A stretch of 64,000 nucleotides of DNA from Streptomyces sp. Ag109_O5-10 (GCF_900105755.1 NZ_FNTQ01000001.1:6262001-6326000); one strand, 5' to 3'; shown: positions 1 to 8,747, counted from the first letter of the stretch. The notes: generated by a model not told the origin, from the sequence alone. Numbers and translations are program-made.

Positions 1-177
1 AACTGGAAGTCCTCGTCGGCCGACGTGCGCGAACGGGCCCACTGGGACGACTGCCGGCAGGCGTTCTCCCGGGTGTTGTCCGCCACCAGTACGCGATGGG
101 CGCCGTGGTACGTCGTTCCCGCCGACCACAAGTGGTTCCCCCGGGTGTGCGTCTCCGCTGTCCGCCAGGCCTGGTAA
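1..177 (+). CDS. PPK2-family polyphosphate kinase, C-terminal fragment (5' end outside window)
   Basis: The frame is open from the first base to a TAA at 175-177, giving 58 residues. The fragment contains WDD, the run TSTRWAPWYVVPADHKWF and then RVCVSAV, which are hallmarks of the C-terminal lid region of polyphosphate kinase 2 enzymes (phosphate transfer between polyP and nucleotides). Family members usually continue 10-20 residues after this point with a helix ending in a Leu-rich segment, whereas here the protein stops at RQAW. The C-terminus is therefore short or slightly eroded, and I found no continuation in the other two frames. The catalytic Walker region would lie upstream of the window. 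Family assignment is fairly secure, activity is not. Confidence 0.7.
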   Translation, partial: NWKSSSADVRERAHWDDCRQAFSRVLSATSTRWAPWYVVPADHKWFPRVCVSAVRQAW

Positions 178-320
178 CCGTGCCACCGGAGCGTGTCGCC
201 GCCGCCCAGACTGACGCCTTCCGCGGACTGCGACGGCCTCCTGCGCGTCGTCTTCCTGGTGCTGCGCCTCCGGACCGAACGCGGCAAGAGTCCGCCCTCC
301 GCCGCGTAGCGGAAACCGGC

Positions 321-352
321 GAAGGCCCGCCGGACGGTTCCGGCGGGCCTTC
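321..352. terminator. Bidirectional hairpin terminator
   Basis: A perfect 13-bp inverted repeat (321-333 with 340-352) has a 6-nt loop. It lies between the rightward PPK2 fragment and the leftward DUF805 gene, the expected place for a shared terminator of convergent genes. There is no U-tract, as is usual in Streptomyces. I see no gene between 178 and 381. Confidence 0.75.
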
Positions 353-381
353 GTGGTGACTGCGGGTCAGACGGCGGCCGC

Positions 382-720
382 CTACTTCGGGTTGGCGCCG
401 TACTGGTTCTCCTCGGGCTTGCCGTCGGAGGCGAGCCAGACGAGCACGAAGATCCAGCCGACCAGCGGGATGATGCCGACCAGGATCAGCCAGCCCGAGC
501 GGCCGGTGTCGTGCAGCCGGCGGACCGCGACACCGAGGCTGGGCAGCAGGACCGCGAGGTTGTAGATCGCGGCGAGGGCGGCGAAGTGGATGGCGTTGCC
601 GACGACGGCCAGCACGATCGCGATGATCACGTTGATCAGCGTGAACATCCAGTATTCCTGCCTGCGCGCGCGTCCGTTGAACACCGCGTACTTCTTCAGT
701 ACGTCCACGTACCAGTTCAT
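382..720 (-). CDS. DUF805 family membrane protein
   Basis: This 112-residue protein begins MNWYVDVLKKYAVFNGRARR and then carries EYWMF, the N-terminal signature of DUF805 (YhaH-like) inner-membrane proteins. Three hydrophobic segments lie at about residues 25-45, 47-62 and 76-95. The conserved VRRLHDTGRSGW motif sits between the second and third. The C-terminal tail ends with GANPK, also typical of the family. No molecular function is established for DUF805. It is transcribed alone and diverges from the gene at 892. The start is the ATG at 720. Confidence 0.9.
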   Translation of the reverse strand: MNWYVDVLKKYAVFNGRARRQEYWMFTLINVIIAIVLAVVGNAIHFAALAAIYNLAVLLPSLGVAVRRLHDTGRSGWLILVGIIPLVGWIFVLVWLASDGKPEENQYGANPK

Positions 721-785
721 TACTCGTCCCCCCGGGGGTCAAGGCGTGATTGTGCCCACAGCAAATCAAGCCGACGTGGCCGGTT

Positions 786-798
786 CCAATCAGATTGG
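786..798. promoter_or_regulatory. Candidate operator palindrome CCAATC-A-GATTGG
   Basis: A perfect 13-bp palindrome with a central A lies in the 171-bp gap between the divergent DUF805 gene (starting at 720) and the repeat membrane gene (starting at 892). Its position suits a dyad bound by a repressor or activator serving both promoters. I cannot assign a regulator. Confidence 0.4.
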
Positions 799-891
799 CG
801 TGTGCGGGTCAACTGTTACCGTCTCGCCGCCGTACGGTGATCAAGGGCGGCCGAACGCATCCGTGCGGTACCCGATAACGTCCTTCCGGCC

Positions 892-1752
892 ATGGACATG
901 CAGAAACGGCCGCAGCGGCCGCCACAACCACAGCCACAGTCGCAGCACCCCGAGGGATGCCTGGTCGCCGCGGTCAGAATCCCCGTGCGCCTCTTCGTTT
1001 TCCTGGTCGTGCTGCCCATACGCCTGCTCTGGGACGCGTTCGCCGTGGCCGCACGGTTCCTGTGGCGGTACGTCCTCGCCCCGGTGGGACGCGCGATCGG
1101 CCGGATTCTCCACGCGCTCCTCGTCGTACCCCTGATCTGGCTGTACCGCCACCTGCTCACCCCCCTCGGCCACGCCCTGCGGTGGATCTGCGCGCGAGTG
1201 TTCCCGCCGGCCGGCCGCGCACTCGTGTGGCTCTACGCGCGCGTGCTCACCCCGATCGGTCACGTACTCGTACGGCTCCTCGTCCCCGTCGCGAAGGCCC
1301 TTGAATGGGCGTTCGAGATGCTGGGCACCGCCCTGTACTGGACCGCGCGCGCCCTCCTCGTCCTGCCCGCCCTCGCCCTGTGGCGCTGGATCCTCGCCCC
1401 GGTCGGCCGCGTCCTCGCCGTCGTCCTGCGCGAGATCGGGGAGGCACTCGGCCACGCCTGGCGGGCCGCCGGGTACGTCGCACGTGCCCTCGGACGGGTG
1501 ATCGGGACCCTCTTCCGGTGGATCTTCCTGGAGCCCGCGCGATGGGTGTACCGGACCGTCCTCACCCCGGTCGGGCACGTCGTCCGCGACCTCGTCCTGC
1601 ACCCGGTGGCCGAGGCCGCGCGCGCGATCGGCCGCACCGTCCGCCAGGCCCGCGCCGACCTCCGCCGCGCCCTCTTCGGCGAGCCGCGGCCACCCGCGCG
1701 CGTGGACCGCCGGGAACCCGAAGGCCGCGACACACGTACTCTTGATGGGTAG
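892..1752 (+). CDS. Uncharacterised membrane protein built from repeated PxG(R/H) units
   Basis: This 286-residue protein has a Gln/Pro-rich start followed by a hydrophobic, Arg-punctuated body with no familiar enzymatic domain. The striking feature is about seven copies of a motif of the form aromatic-Arg-x-(V/L/I)-L-(T/A)-P-(V/L/I)-G-(R/H), for example YVLAPVGRA, HLLTPLGHA, RVFPPAGRA, RVLTPIGHV, WILAPVGRV and TVLTPVGHV. They are spaced about 20-45 residues apart with Trp/Leu-rich stretches between. The last 60 residues are charged (AxRAIGRTVRQARADLRR). I do not recognise a named family. It may be a membrane-lining amphipathic protein rather than a classical multi-pass one. No clear ribosome binding site precedes the ATG at 892, and an in-frame ATG lies at 898. 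Confidence 0.7.
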   Translation: MDMQKRPQRPPQPQPQSQHPEGCLVAAVRIPVRLFVFLVVLPIRLLWDAFAVAARFLWRYVLAPVGRAIGRILHALLVVPLIWLYRHLLTPLGHALRWICARVFPPAGRALVWLYARVLTPIGHVLVRLLVPVAKALEWAFEMLGTALYWTARALLVLPALALWRWILAPVGRVLAVVLREIGEALGHAWRAAGYVARALGRVIGTLFRWIFLEPARWVYRTVLTPVGHVVRDLVLHPVAEAARAIGRTVRQARADLRRALFGEPRPPARVDRREPEGRDTRTLDG

Positions 1753-1827
1753 CAGCACACAGCCGTACGGCCCCGGCGGTACGGCCCCCGCACACGAACG
1801 CACGAGAACCACGAAGGACTGACGACA

Positions 1828-2634
1828 CTGGGCAAGCGACAGCCCGAAGGCCCGCCGCCCGCACCCGCGGTGCAGCGCATCCGACTGCGCTACACCAAGC
1901 GCGGCCGCCTCCGGTTCACCAGCCACCGTGACTTCCAGCGCGCCTTCGAGCGTGCGCTGCGCCGCGCCGAGGTGCCGATGGCGTACTCGGCGGGGTTCAC
2001 ACCGCACCCGAAGGTGTCGTACGCCAATGCCGCACCCACCGGCACGGGCAGCGAGGCCGAGTACCTGGAGATCGCGCTCACCGCACACCGCGACCCGGAG
2101 CAGCTGCGCGCCCTCCTCGACGAGTCCCTGCCCACCGGGCTCGACATCGTCGACGCGGTCGAGGCACACACGTCGGGACTGGCCGACCGGCTCACCGCCT
2201 CCGTGTGGGAGCTGCGGCTGACCGGCCAGGACCCGGCGGAGGCCGAGAAGGCCGTCGCCGCGTTCAACGCCGCCGAGTCCGTCGAGGTACAGCGCACCAC
2301 CAAGAACGGCGTCCGCACCTTCGACGCCCGCCCCGCCGTCGTACAACTCGAAACACGGAGTGAAACGGCTGATAGGCCGACGGACCAGCCCTGTGCGATA
2401 CTGCGGCTGGTTGTTCGGCACGTGACGCCTGCCGTACGACCCGACGACGTCCTGTCCGGTCTCCGCGCCGTGGCCGACCTGGCGCCGCCGGTCCCCGCAG
2501 CGGTGACCAGGCTGGCGCAGGGGCTGCTCGATGAAGAGACCGGCACGGTGACCGACCCGCTCGCGCCCGACCGCGAGGCAGCCGAGGCCCTTTCGAAGGC
2601 CGAACCGACTGCCGCCGCGACGGCGCCGGCGTAA
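1828..2634 (+). CDS. DUF2344 / TIGR03936 family radical-SAM-associated protein
   Basis: The body starts with QRIRLRYTKRGRLRFTSHRD and contains FERALRRAEVPMAYSAGFTPHPK, the conserved core of TIGR03936 (DUF2344). In many bacteria this module is linked to a B12-binding radical SAM protein; the partner is not in this window. The likely first codon is a CTG at 1828, because GAAGGA lies at 1813-1818 with 9-nt spacing. The GTG at 1870 has no Shine-Dalgarno sequence. From 1828 the product is 268 residues (with the GTG it is 254). The C-terminus is Ala/Glu-rich low complexity. RNase E follows in the same direction after 276 bp. The biochemical function of the family is not settled; its neighbourhood with rne is common in actinobacteria. 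Confidence 0.85.
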   Translation: MGKRQPEGPPPAPAVQRIRLRYTKRGRLRFTSHRDFQRAFERALRRAEVPMAYSAGFTPHPKVSYANAAPTGTGSEAEYLEIALTAHRDPEQLRALLDESLPTGLDIVDAVEAHTSGLADRLTASVWELRLTGQDPAEAEKAVAAFNAAESVEVQRTTKNGVRTFDARPAVVQLETRSETADRPTDQPCAILRLVVRHVTPAVRPDDVLSGLRAVADLAPPVPAAVTRLAQGLLDEETGTVTDPLAPDREAAEALSKAEPTAAATAPA

Positions 2635-2910
2635 GGAAGGTCCCGCGAAGGACGGACGTCGTAGCGTCGCCCTCGTACTCGGGAGCCACCTGGGTCGGGC
2701 AGCGCACCGACCAGAAGACTTTCGCCAGGCCGTCCGCGACAAGGCGTACGGAACCGGCGAGACAGGACACAGAAAGCTCCTGTGCGGCGCCCGCGCCCCA
2801 CACGGCGGCACCGCGCATCGCGCGAGCCGTGGACGTCACCGGCGGTCGCTCGATCCGATCGACGCCGGACCAGGCGCGGCGCCCGGGAGCCTGACGGGAG
2901 AAACGCCCGC

Positions 2911-5900
2911 ATGCTCGAACCGACCGAGCCCACCGAGGGCTCCGAACTGAACACCCCCAGCGACACCCTGCCGCCGCGCAGGCGTCGCCGTGCCGCGTCC
3001 CGCCCCGCGGGACCGCCCGCCGGGACCGAGGCCGTGGCCGAGACCACGGTGCCGGCCATACCGGCCGCCGAGGACCTCGAGGCCGTCGCCGACGCCACGG
3101 ACGACGTCACGGAAGAGGCTGCCGAGGCCTCCGGTACGGCCGAGGCCGTAGCGGCCGCCGAGGCCGTCGAGGAGGCCGCGCCCGCTCCGCGGACGCGCCG
3201 CCGCGCGACCCGCCGGGTGTCCGCGCCCGCCGGTGCCCCCACCGAGGCCGCGGAGACCGTCGTACCCCCGGCTGCCGCCGCCGGTGCCGTCACCGAGCCC
3301 GCCGAGAGCACGGCCGAGGCCGTTGAGGCTGCCGAGGCCGTCGAGGAGGCCGCGCCCGCTCCCCGGACGCGCCGCCGTGCGACCCGCCGGGTCACCGCGC
3401 CCACCGCGTCCCCGGACGCGCCGGAGGAGCCGTCCGCCGTGGCGCGGACGGAGCAGGCACAGCAGCCGGAGACCGCCGAGCCGGCCGAGGCCGTTGAGGC
3501 TGCCGAGGCCGTCGAGGAGGCCGCGCCCGCTCCGCGGACGCGCCGCCGTGCGACCCGCCGGGTGGCCGCGCCCGCCGGCGCCCCCGCCGAGGCGGGCGAA
3601 GAGGCCACGGCCGTCGCCGCCGAGGCCGGCACGGAAGCCGCCGACGAGGCGCCTGAGGCCGTCGAGGCTCCCGAGGAGACCGCCTCCGTCCCCCGTACCC
3701 GCCGCCGCGCCACCCGCCGGGTGGCCGCGCCCGCCGGTGCGCCCGAGGCCGCTGCCGCAGAGACGGCCGCCGCCGAGGAGCCGCAGGCCGTAATCGCCGA
3801 GACCCCGGCCGCCGAGACCGCCGAGACCGAGACGCCGCGCCGTAGGCGGCGCGTCGTGCGGCAGGCCGCCACCGGGTTCTCCGAGCCCGCCGCACGGGCC
3901 GACGCCGAGGAGGAGCCGCAGCGCCGCCCGGCCCGGCCCGCCGTCGCCGTCTTCCAGGCGCCCGTGTTCACCGAACCGAAGTTCCAGACCCCGGAGCGCG
4001 CCGCCGCCGAGGCCGCCGCCTCCGTCGCGGGCACCTGGGAAACCGAGGAGCCCGCGGCCGCCACGGCTGCCTCCGCTTCCGCCGAGCCCGCTGCCGCCAC
4101 CGCCGCTCCCGCCGGTACGGCGTCCGCCGCCGAGCCGGCCGAGCAGGCCGAGGCCGGTTCCCGCCGCCGACGCCGCCGCCGGGGCGCCGCGGACGAGCCT
4201 CCGGCCACCGAGACCGCCGCCGAGGACGAGACCGACGAACCGGAGGAGTCCGCCGAGGACCTCGCCGACGGCGAGGACGAGGCCGAGGAGTCTGGCTCCC
4301 GCCGGCGCCGCCGTCGCGGTGGCCGGCGCCGCCGCCGCGGTGACGCCGCCGACGGCGAGGGCGCCGACGACGGCACCGACGAGCTCGCCGCCGAGCAGGC
4401 CGAGCAGGATGCCGAGGACACCGCCGAGCAGGAGGAAGAGGACGACGAGGAGGCCCACGACGAGGCCGGCATGTCCTCCTCCAGCAGCCGCCGTCGCCGG
4501 CGCCGCCGCCGGCGCGCCGGGGACACCCCCGACACCGAGCCCGCCGAGAGCGACCCCGAGCGCACGATCGTCAAGGTCCGCGAGCCCCGCAAGCCCTCCG
4601 AGCCGTCCGACGAGGTCCAGTCCATCAAGGGCTCGACCCGCCTGGAGGCCAAGAAGCAGCGCCGCCGCGAGGGCCGCGAGCAGGGCCGCCGCCGCGTCCC
4701 GATCATCACCGAGGCCGAGTTCCTCGCCCGCCGCGAGGCCGTCGAGCGCGTGATGGTCGTACGCCAGCACGGCGACCGCACCCAGATCGGCGTCCTGGAG
4801 GACGGCGTGCTCGTCGAGCACTACGTCAACAAGGAGCAGGCCACCTCGTACGTCGGCAACGTCTACCTGGGCAAGGTCCAGAACGTGCTGCCGTCGATGG
4901 AGGCCGCCTTCATCGACATCGGCAAGGGCCGCAACGCCGTCCTCTACGCCGGCGAGGTCAACTTCGAGGCGCTCGGCATGGCCAACGGCCCGCGCCGCAT
5001 CGAGGCCGCCCTGAAGTCCGGCCAGCCCGTCCTCGTCCAGGTCACGAAGGACCCGATCGGCCACAAGGGCGCCCGCCTCACCAGCCAGGTCTCCCTTCCC
5101 GGCCGCTACCTCGTGTACGTCCCCGAGGGCTCGATGACCGGCATCAGCCGCAAGCTGCCCGACACCGAGCGCGCCCGGCTGAAGACCATCCTCAAGAAGA
5201 TCGTCCCCGAGGACGCGGGCGTCATCGTGCGCACCGCCGCCGAGGGCGCCAGCGAGGACGAACTGCGCCGCGACGTCGAACGGCTCCAGGCGCAGTGGGA
5301 GGACATCCAGAAGAAGTCGAAGAACGGCAACGCCCCGACGCTGCTGTACGGCGAGCCCGACATGACCGTCCGGGTCGTCCGCGACATCTTCAACGAGGAC
5401 TTCTCCAAGGTCGTCGTCAGCGGTGACGAGGCCTGGGAGACCGTCCACGGCTACGTCTCGCACGTCGCGCCCGATCTCGCGGGGCGCCTGTCGAAGTGGA
5501 CCTCCGAGGTCGACGTCTTCGCCACCTACCGGATCGACGAGCAGCTGTCCAAGGCGCTGGACCGCAAGGTCTGGCTGCCCAGCGGCGGTTCGCTGGTCAT
5601 CGACCGGACCGAGGCGATGGTCGTCGTCGACGTCAACACCGGCAAGTTCACCGGCCAGGGCGGCAACCTCGAAGAGACGGTGACCCGCAACAACCTGGAG
5701 GCGGCCGAGGAGATCGTCCGCCAGCTCCGGCTGCGCGACCTCGGCGGCATCATCGTCATCGACTTCATCGACATGGTCCTGGAGTCCAACCGGGACCTGG
5801 TGCTGCGGCGCCTGCTCGAATGCCTCGGGCGGGACCGTACGAAGCACCAGGTCGCCGAGGTGACCTCGCTGGGGCTCGTCCAGATGACCCGCAAGCGCGT

Positions 5901-7029
5901 CGGACAGGGCCTCCTGGAGTCCTTCTCCGAGACCTGCGTGCACTGCAACGGCCGTGGCGTCATCGTCCACATGGAGCAGCCCAGCTCCGGCGGCGGTGGC
6001 GGCGGCAAGCGCAGGAAGCGCGGACGCGGCGGCGACGGACACGACCACGACGTGCACGAGACGCACGAGACCCACGAGGTCGTGGCCGACGGGGCCGTCG
6101 AGCACGCCGAGGCCGTCCACGCGGTCGAGACGGCGGCGGAGGTCGCGGCCGAGGCCGCCGAACCCGTCGCGCTGCCCGCGCCCGACTTCGCCCCCGACGA
6201 GGAGCTGTACAGCAGCGTCGCCGAGGCGGAGGCCGCGGCCGGCCGCGGCCGTACCCGCCGCCGCGCGGGCCGCAGGGCCTCGGCCCCGGCCGGCGCGCCC
6301 AGGGGCCGTACGGCACGCACCGAGGCCGGGTCCCCGGCCGAGGCGCCGACCGCGCTGGACGTACCGGCCGCCGTCGAGGCGGAGCGTCCGGTGCTGCCCG
6401 AGCCGGCCGCCACGGCGCAGCCGGTCGCCGCGGAGGACCCGGTGGTCGAGGCCCCCGAGGCCCCGGCCGCCGAGGAGGCCGCTCCCGCGGGCCGTACGCG
6501 TCGGCGTGCCACCCGGAAGGTGTCGGCGCCCGCCGGCTCCCCGGCCGGTGCCGAGGCGACCGTGGTGACGGTCGTCGCCGAGAGCGCCCCGGTCGCGGAG
6601 ACCGTCGCGGAAGCGGCGACGGAACCGGTCGCGGAGCCCGAGGCGGCCCCGGCCGCCGAGAGCGCCGCTCCGGCCCGCCCGCGCCGCCGCGCCGTGCGCA
6701 AGGCCACCGCGCCGACCGCGTCCGAGGAGGCGGCCGTCGTGGTCGTCCCGTCGGCCGAGGCGCCGGCGGCGGCCGAAGAGGCCCCCACCGGGGCCGCCGA
6801 GGCCGTCCAGGAGGGCGCCGAGGAAGCAGTTCCGGCCAAGAAGACGGCCCGTAAGACGGCCGCCAAGAAGACCGCGGCGAAGACGACGGCCGCCAAGAAG
6901 ACCGCTGCCAAGAAGACGGCCGCGAAGAAGACGACGGCCAAGAAGGCGGCCAAGACCGCCAAGACGGCCGCCGCCAAGTCGACGGCGAAGAAGACCACCA
7001 CGGTCACCACCGCCTCCGACGAGAGCTGA
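2911..7029 (+). CDS. rne: Ribonuclease E/G (Streptomyces RNase ES type)
   Basis: This 1372-residue endoribonuclease processes rRNA and tRNA precursors and decays mRNA. The ATG at 2911 follows GGGAG with a suitable gap. The catalytic core is central, at about residues 600-1020: an S1 domain with VGNVYLGKVQNVLPSMEAAF, the metal-binding aspartates D907 (VVVDVNTGKF) and D951 (IIVIDFIDM), and a zinc-link CVHC at 1009-1012. The N-terminal arm of about 580 residues is Ala/Glu/Pro/Arg repeats, with the motif APxPRTRRRATRRV occurring several times, and then very acidic and Arg-rich blocks. The C-terminal arm of about 350 residues ends in a histone-H1-like KKTAAKKTAAK tail. This layout, with scaffolds on both sides of the core, matches the Streptomyces enzyme known to bind PNPase. 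The 276-bp upstream gap (2635-2910) holds no gene and could be a long 5' UTR used for autoregulation. Confidence 0.96.
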   Translation: MLEPTEPTEGSELNTPSDTLPPRRRRRAASRPAGPPAGTEAVAETTVPAIPAAEDLEAVADATDDVTEEAAEASGTAEAVAAAEAVEEAAPAPRTRRRATRRVSAPAGAPTEAAETVVPPAAAAGAVTEPAESTAEAVEAAEAVEEAAPAPRTRRRATRRVTAPTASPDAPEEPSAVARTEQAQQPETAEPAEAVEAAEAVEEAAPAPRTRRRATRRVAAPAGAPAEAGEEATAVAAEAGTEAADEAPEAVEAPEETASVPRTRRRATRRVAAPAGAPEAAAAETAAAEEPQAVIAETPAAETAETETPRRRRRVVRQAATGFSEPAARADAEEEPQRRPARPAVAVFQAPVFTEPKFQTPERAAAEAAASVAGTWETEEPAAATAASASAEPAAATAAPAGTASAAEPAEQAEAGSRRRRRRRGAADEPPATETAAEDETDEPEESAEDLADGEDEAEESGSRRRRRRGGRRRRRGDAADGEGADDGTDELAAEQAEQDAEDTAEQEEEDDEEAHDEAGMSSSSSRRRRRRRRRAGDTPDTEPAESDPERTIVKVREPRKPSEPSDEVQSIKGSTRLEAKKQRRREGREQGRRRVPIITEAEFLARREAVERVMVVRQHGDRTQIGVLEDGVLVEHYVNKEQATSYVGNVYLGKVQNVLPSMEAAFIDIGKGRNAVLYAGEVNFEALGMANGPRRIEAALKSGQPVLVQVTKDPIGHKGARLTSQVSLPGRYLVYVPEGSMTGISRKLPDTERARLKTILKKIVPEDAGVIVRTAAEGASEDELRRDVERLQAQWEDIQKKSKNGNAPTLLYGEPDMTVRVVRDIFNEDFSKVVVSGDEAWETVHGYVSHVAPDLAGRLSKWTSEVDVFATYRIDEQLSKALDRKVWLPSGGSLVIDRTEAMVVVDVNTGKFTGQGGNLEETVTRNNLEAAEEIVRQLRLRDLGGIIVIDFIDMVLESNRDLVLRRLLECLGRDRTKHQVAEVTSLGLVQMTRKRVGQGLLESFSETCVHCNGRGVIVHMEQPSSGGGGGGKRRKRGRGGDGHDHDVHETHETHEVVADGAVEHAEAVHAVETAAEVAAEAAEPVALPAPDFAPDEELYSSVAEAEAAAGRGRTRRRAGRRASAPAGAPRGRTARTEAGSPAEAPTALDVPAAVEAERPVLPEPAATAQPVAAEDPVVEAPEAPAAEEAAPAGRTRRRATRKVSAPAGSPAGAEATVVTVVAESAPVAETVAEAATEPVAEPEAAPAAESAAPARPRRRAVRKATAPTASEEAAVVVVPSAEAPAAAEEAPTGAAEAVQEGAEEAVPAKKTARKTAAKKTAAKTTAAKKTAAKKTAAKKTTAKKAAKTAKTAAAKSTAKKTTTVTTASDES

Positions 7030-7050
7030 CGGCCCCGGCCCACCCAGCAA

Positions 7051-7086
7051 CGAGCGGCTCCCGGTCCCACGACCGGGAGCCGCTCG
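7051..7086 (+). terminator. Strong hairpin terminator of rne
   Basis: A perfect 16-bp stem (7051-7066 with 7071-7086) with the loop CCAC lies 22 bp after the rne stop. The remaining gap to 7285 contains nothing else I can name, and must carry the promoter of the methyltransferase gene. Confidence 0.9.
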
Positions 7087-7285
7087 CATGTGCGCCGCCG
7101 TCCACTGCGCAGCGTGACCGCCCGGACCGAAGCGGTAACCGGGACGTCGCGTGAGAGAAGCACCACCCGCCCGCCGGTTCACAGGGAACACTCGGTAGAT
7201 TGACGGGAAAGGTTACGCGCACGCCTGTCAACGAGTAACTTCGCCGGGAACCCGAACAGCGGAATAACTACGAAAGGCCGCTTGA

Positions 7286-8080
7286 GTGAACCGTCATGAA
7301 CTGCTGCGTGGACTTCACCGTGTCTATCGCCCGCGCAACTATCTGGAAATCGGTGTCAATGACGGTCGCAGCCTGGCGCTTTCACGTGTCGCGTCCGTGG
7401 CGATCGACCCGGCCTTCAAGGTGGTGACGTCGATCAGTTGCGACGTCCACCTGGTCCAGTCGACCAGTGACGACTTCTTCGCCCGCAAGGACCCGCTGGT
7501 GCACCTGCGGCGAGGCCGCAACCCCTTCCGCGCCCTCGCCCGCCGCGACCCGCTCGGGGTGCTCGGCGGCGATCCCACGCTGGAGCTGTCCTTCATCGAC
7601 GGCATGCACCTCTTCGAGTACGCACTGCGCGACTTCATGAACGTCGAACGCCACTCACGCTGGTCGAGCGTGATCGTCCTGGACGACATGCTGCCCCGCG
7701 ACGTGGACGAGGCGGCCCGCGACCGGCACACCAAGTACTGGACGGGCGACGTCTACAAGCTGGTGACGGTCCTGCGGAAGTACCGCCCCGACCTGGTCGT
7801 CCTCGAGATCGACACCGAGCCCACAGGTGTCGCCGTGGTCTTCGGCGCCGATCCGCAGAACACGGTGCTCCAGGACGCCTACGACGACATCCTCAAGGAG
7901 TACGTCACCCCGGACCCGCAGCCGGTCCCCGACGAGGTGCTGGTGCGCAAACACGCCGCACGCCCGGAGGCACTGCTGGCGGCCGACTTCTGGCCCGCGC
8001 TGGTCCGGGCCCGGAACCTGCGCCGTCCGCGCGCCGGCTTCGAGCGGCTGCGCGGGCAGATCGCGGCCCTGGGCGGCTGA
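7286..8080 (+). CDS. Class I SAM-dependent methyltransferase
   Basis: This 264-residue protein carries the Rossmann motif I NYLEIGVNDGRSL near residue 20 and a later acidic strand ELSFIDGMHLFEYALRDF, followed by VIVLDDMLPRD. The pattern fits the Methyltransf_24 group, whose members often modify sugars or small surface-glycan precursors. The GTG at 7286 is preceded by GAAAGG at 7272-7277. It stands alone between two terminators and is convergent with the RmlC-like and GT2 genes. Its neighbours suggest a role in methylating a cell-surface glycan, but the substrate is not visible from sequence. Confidence 0.8.
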   Translation: MNRHELLRGLHRVYRPRNYLEIGVNDGRSLALSRVASVAIDPAFKVVTSISCDVHLVQSTSDDFFARKDPLVHLRRGRNPFRALARRDPLGVLGGDPTLELSFIDGMHLFEYALRDFMNVERHSRWSSVIVLDDMLPRDVDEAARDRHTKYWTGDVYKLVTVLRKYRPDLVVLEIDTEPTGVAVVFGADPQNTVLQDAYDDILKEYVTPDPQPVPDEVLVRKHAARPEALLAADFWPALVRARNLRRPRAGFERLRGQIAALGG

Positions 8081-8107
8081 CGGCCAGGACGGCCGGCAGG
8101 ACACGGA

Positions 8108-8142
8108 CGAGGGGCCTCGCGGAAGATCCGCGAGGCCCCTCG
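8108..8142. terminator. Bidirectional terminator
   Basis: A perfect 16-bp stem (8108-8123 with 8127-8142) with an AGA loop lies in the 73-bp gap between the convergent methyltransferase and epimerase genes, so it can serve both. Confidence 0.9.
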
Positions 8143-8153
8143 GCGTACCGGTC

Positions 8154-8747
8154 TCAGGCGCGCAGCTGCGCCAGATAGGCCTGGCACGCCTCGTAGGACG
8201 GCAGCAGGCCCTCGGCCTCGGCGACGGCCAGGGACGGCGCCGCGGCGTCCTTCTCGGACAGCACCGGGGTCAGGTCCGCCGGCCACTCGATGCCCAGCTC
8301 CGGGTCGAGCGGGTGGATGCCGTGCTCGCGCTGCGGGGCGTACCCCTCCGAGCACAGGTACACCACGGTGGCGTCGTCGGTCAGCGCCATGAAGGCGTGC
8401 CCGAGCCCCTCGGAGAGGTAGACCGAGTGGTGGTCCACGTCGTCCAGCCGTACGGCCTCCCACTGCTTGTACGTGGGTGAGCCGGTACGGATGTCGACGA
8501 TGACGTCCAGCACGGCGCCCCGCACGCACTTGACGTACTTGGCCTGGCTGGGCGGCACGTCGGCGAAGTGGATGCCGCGCAGGGTGCCACGGCTGGAGAC
8601 CGAGCAGTTCGCCTGCGCCAGGTTCAGCCGATGGCCCGTGGCCTCCGCGAAGTCCGCTCCCTTGAACCACTCGTGGAAGCTCCCGCGGGCGTCCGGAAAG
8701 ACCTTCGGTTCGTGGATCCAGGCGCCGGCGATGCCGAGCTCCCGCAT
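8154..8747 (-). CDS. dTDP-4-dehydrorhamnose 3,5-epimerase-like protein (RmlC family)
   Basis: This 197-residue cupin has the RmlC signatures FPDARGSFHEWF, QANCSVSSRGTLRGIHF and AKYVKCVRGAVLDVIVDIR, the last covering the HxH-like and catalytic region of nucleotide-sugar 3,5-epimerases. True RmlC converts dTDP-4-keto-6-deoxyglucose to the L-lyxo form for rhamnose. Here no rmlA, rmlB or rmlD is adjacent, so the substrate may be another NDP-keto sugar. The start is the ATG at 8747 with AAGGA about 10 nt upstream. It sits 47 bp downstream of the GT2 gene in the same orientation, so the two are probably one transcript. It belongs to the surface-glycan region by context. Confidence 0.87.
   Translation of the reverse strand: MRELGIAGAWIHEPKVFPDARGSFHEWFKGADFAEATGHRLNLAQANCSVSSRGTLRGIHFADVPPSQAKYVKCVRGAVLDVIVDIRTGSPTYKQWEAVRLDDVDHHSVYLSEGLGHAFMALTDDATVVYLCSEGYAPQREHGIHPLDPELGIEWPADLTPVLSEKDAAAPSLAVAEAEGLLPSYEACQAYLAQLRA

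Noticed and set aside
96..359. An 87-codon ORF overlapping the PPK2 fragment as a frameshifted continuation.
   Set aside because: Its sequence is Arg/Pro-rich and does not resemble the missing PPK2 C-terminus.
841..2811. A 656-codon open frame on the minus strand, and similar long antisense frames (e.g. 2836-7191, 11872-14055).
   Set aside because: They are antisense shadows of real genes in very GC-rich DNA, have low-complexity Gly/Arg/Val composition and no recognisable domains.
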